Shown: piece by piece, positions 62,133 to 64,000 of the stretch
Layout: each line of letters starts with the position of its first letter
Numbering within the stretch: position 1 is the stretch's first letter
NCBI RefSeq assembly: GCF_001650915.1
Contig: NZ_LXYO01000037.1
Span: 115,778-179,777, forward strand
From: Marinobacter sp. EhC06
Lineage (GTDB): Bacteria > Pseudomonadota > Gammaproteobacteria > Pseudomonadales > Oleiphilaceae
Reading direction: 5' to 3'
DNA: 64,000 nt
Position numbers and translations under genes: made by a program
The notes under the pieces: generated by a model
What the model was told of the DNA's origin: nothing
Databases searched by the model: none
What the model saw: only the letters and a program-made list of their open reading frames with translations

Positions 62133-62734
62133 CCCAGCATCTCCTCGATCTTCTTCAGAGCGGGAACGGTCACAACGACCTTCTCGAAGGCAACCAGGCT
62201 AACCGGATCCAGACCGGCAATATCACGCACGTCAACGTGCGGAATGTTGCGCGAGGCCAGATGCAGGTTCTGCTCGACGTTGTCGGACAGAATCAGCGCG
62301 TTGGTCACACCGATATCCTTCAGCTTGGCGTTGAATGCCTTGGTCTTCGGGCTGTCAACATTCATGTCGTCAACAACAACCAGACGCTCCTGGCGAACCA
62401 GCTCGGAAAAAATGGAGCGCATCGCTGCGCGGTACATCTTGCGGTTAACCTTCTGCTCGAAGCCACGAGGCTTGGCCGCAAAGGTAACACCACCGGCGCG
62501 CCAGATCGGACTACGAATAGTACCGGCACGGGCACGACCGGTGCCCTTCTGGCGCCATGGCTTCTTACCGCCACCGCTTACTTCGGAACGCGTCTTCTGA
62601 GCCTTGGTACCCTGGCGGGCGCCTGCCATGTAGGCAGTCACTACCTGGTGAACCAGCGACTCGTTAAAATCTTTGGCGAATGCAGCGTCGGAAACAGAAA
62701 TTCCCTTGCCGCTACCTGTAATAGTCAATTCCAT
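62129..62734 (-). CDS. rplD: 50S ribosomal protein L4
   Basis: A 201-aa L4 with an extended loop in the exit tunnel (GGKKPWRQKGTGRARAGTIRS). In E. coli L4 represses the S10 operon through its leader; no comparable long leader exists here (see the rpsJ promoter). It lies 11 bp after rplC. Confidence 0.97.
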   Translation of the reverse strand: MELTITGSGKGISVSDAAFAKDFNESLVHQVVTAYMAGARQGTKAQKTRSEVSGGGKKPWRQKGTGRARAGTIRSPIWRAGGVTFAAKPRGFEQKVNRKMYRAAMRSIFSELVRQERLVVVDDMNVDSPKTKAFNAKLKDIGVTNALILSDNVEQNLHLASRNIPHVDVRDIAGLDPVSLVAFEKVVVTVPALKKIEEMLG

Positions 62735-62745
62735 CGCACCGCTCC

Positions 62746-63384
62746 TCAGGCTTTAACTGCAGGCTTGATGACAACATCGCCGCCAGTTGCGCCGGGAACG
62801 GCACCACTTACCAGCAGCAGGTTGCGCTCGGCGTCGACACGGACAACTTTCAGGTTCTGCACAGTTACCTGAGCATTACCCATCTGGCCCGCCATCTTTT
62901 TGCCCTTGAATACCTTGCCCGGAGTCTGGTTCTGACCAATGGAACCCGGAGCACGGTGAGACAGAGAGTTACCGTGGGTGGCATCCTGCATGGAGAAGTT
63001 CCAGCGCTTTACACCGCCCTGGAAGCCCTTACCCTTGGACTGACCGATGGCATCAACCACCTGACCGTCTTCGAATACAGAAGCCGTGATCTCGCCACCG
63101 GCGGCCAGGTCTTCACCTTCGCCATCGGCAAGACGGAATTCCCACATACCACGACCGGCTTCAACGCCCGCCTTGGCATAGTGGCCCGCTTCGCTCTTGG
63201 TAACACGAGAGGAACGACGAGTACCGACAGTCACCTGTACGGCGCGGTAGCCATCGCTTTCAAGAGTTTTCAGCTGGGTAATGCGGTTGGGCTCAACCTC
63301 GATTACCGTTACGGGCAGCGCCTGCCCATCTTCCGTAAAAATACGGGTCATACCGGCCTTGCGACCGACAATACCAATTGCCAT
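62746..63384 (-). CDS. rplC: 50S ribosomal protein L3
   Basis: A 212-aa L3, early assembly protein near the peptidyl-transferase centre. It starts MAIGIVGRKAGMTRIFTEDG and carries GNSLSHRAPGSIGQNQTPGKV with the Gln that is methylated in E. coli. It lies 76 bp after rpsJ. Confidence 0.98.
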   Translation of the reverse strand: MAIGIVGRKAGMTRIFTEDGQALPVTVIEVEPNRITQLKTLESDGYRAVQVTVGTRRSSRVTKSEAGHYAKAGVEAGRGMWEFRLADGEGEDLAAGGEITASVFEDGQVVDAIGQSKGKGFQGGVKRWNFSMQDATHGNSLSHRAPGSIGQNQTPGKVFKGKKMAGQMGNAQVTVQNLKVVRVDAERNLLLVSGAVPGATGGDVVIKPAVKA

Positions 63385-63460
63385 GTTTCACCTCTTAAGT
63401 GTACGGGGCTCTCACCCTCTATGGCCTTATGACAGTTACACAGACTGATACCGGGCGGTA

Positions 63461-63772
63461 TTAGCCGAGGCTGATCTGAACGTCTACACCTGCTGCCAGG
63501 TCCAGTTTCATCAAAGCATCTACTGTCTTTTCCGTCGGCTCAACGATGTCGAGCAAACGCTTATGCGTACGAATTTCATACTGATCACGCGCGTCCTTGT
63601 TGACGTGCGGAGAGATCAATACCGTGTACTTTTCCTTCCGCGTCGGCAGAGGGATAGGGCCACGCACCTGAGCGCCGGTCCGCTTGGCGGTATCGACGAT
63701 CTCCTGCGTGGACTGGTCGATCAGGCGATAATCAAACGCCTTCAACCGGATTCGAATTTTTTGGCTTTGCAT
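63461..63772 (-). CDS. rpsJ: 30S ribosomal protein S10
   Basis: A 103-aa S10 (NusE), which also forms part of antitermination complexes with NusB. It starts [19 protein letters not shown] and has [20 protein letters not shown]. First gene of the S10-spc-alpha chain; a promoter lies about 55 nt upstream of the ATG. Confidence 0.98.
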
Positions 63773-63833
63773 GTTGCACCAAACTCCACTCGTAGCAGCT
63801 ACTAGTTAGCCGACCTTCAAAAAAAGGAGCCGC

Positions 63834-63862
63834 ATTGTATGCATAATACCCAACCCTGTCAA
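63834..63862 (-). promoter_or_regulatory. Sigma-70 promoter of the S10 operon
   Basis: On the minus strand TTGACA (63862-63857), a 17-bp spacer and TACAAT (63839-63834). This is near consensus. The start should fall near 63827, leaving a leader of about 55 nt before rpsJ. Confidence 0.85.
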
Positions 63863-63909
63863 CAGCAATGCTGATTGACCGGGCCAGGCGGGCTTTGCGG
63901 CTGAAACAG

Positions 63910-63939
63910 AAAAAGGGGCTGAAGAATCAGCCCCTTTTT
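63910..63939 (-). terminator. Intrinsic terminator of tuf
   Basis: AAAAAGGGGCTGA and TCAGCCCCTTTTT form a 13-bp stem with an AGAA-type loop; it ends the tuf transcript 19 nt after the stop. Confidence 0.92.
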
Positions 63940-63957
63940 CCTGATCAAACGAGCAGA

Positions 63958-64000
63958 TTACTCGATGATCTTGGAGACTACGCCGGCACCAACGGTACGG
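63958..64000 (-). CDS. tuf: Elongation factor Tu (3' end only)
   Basis: The last 13 codons plus stop, reading RTVGAGVVSKIIE, the C-terminus of EF-Tu. The rest lies beyond the right edge. Its position upstream of rpsJ fits the str operon preceding S10. The short length limits the call, but the end sequence is highly characteristic. Confidence 0.88.
   Translation of the reverse strand, partial: RTVGAGVVSKIIE

Noticed and set aside
1..64000. CRISPR arrays, insertion sequences, prophage, tRNA or rRNA genes
   Set aside because: No regularly spaced repeats, transposase, integrase or clover-leaf-like sequences were recognised.

Overview
The window looks like the chromosome of a marine gammaproteobacterium, most probably Marinobacter or a close relative. 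This rests on protein character, on a complete MSHA pilus locus next to ssb-MFS-uvrA-rplQ, and on the glnE-ilvE-heptosyltransferase arrangement. No database search was possible, so the genus is an inference. Coding density is high. I found no insertion sequence, prophage, CRISPR array, rRNA or tRNA.

Positions 1-10,060 form an LPS or surface-glycan region. It holds a WaaE-like glycosyltransferase cut by the window edge, manC (GDP-mannose), an LpxL-type acyltransferase, and a fusion of an O-antigen-ligase-like membrane domain with a second WaaE-like glycosyltransferase. On the opposite strand are a sialyltransferase-like (GT52) protein, a TagB-like CDP-glycerol glycerophosphotransferase, a GT4 glycosyltransferase and a KdkA-like Kdo kinase. 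A GT9 heptosyltransferase follows on the plus strand. This is the least conventional part of the window.

Positions 10,060-22,230 carry mostly housekeeping genes: a DUF6165 protein, ilvE, glnE, a two-TM potassium channel with an RCK domain, a CYTH phosphatase, a porin, dtd, pip and typA. The porin has a long upstream region with a Pho-box-like and a Fur-box-like sequence.

Positions 21,940-27,165 are the nitrogen-control block: glnA, a DUF4124 protein, ntrB and ntrC. glnA has a well-spaced sigma-54 promoter with NtrC-type dyads upstream. Another NtrC-type dyad lies before ntrB, which suggests autoregulation. GlnE from the previous block adenylylates GlnA, so sensor, regulator, enzyme and modifier all lie within 16 kb.

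Positions 27,164-44,791 (minus strand) hold a complete 17-gene MSHA type IV pilus locus, in transcription order mshI, I2, J, K, L, M, N, E, G, F, B, A, C, D, O, P, Q. Many of the genes overlap by 1-11 nt. It ends in a 1474-residue lectin-like MshQ. The MshE ATPase carries both c-di-GMP-binding MshEN motifs.

Positions 45,028-64,000 hold ssb, a YajR-like MFS transporter and uvrA. The alpha, spc and S10 ribosomal-protein operons follow on the minus strand, from rplQ back to rpsJ and including secY, rpoA and a short rpmJ. The last 43 bases are the 3' end of tuf. A consensus sigma-70 promoter lies between the tuf terminator and rpsJ, and a second probable promoter is embedded in a long hairpin before rpsM.
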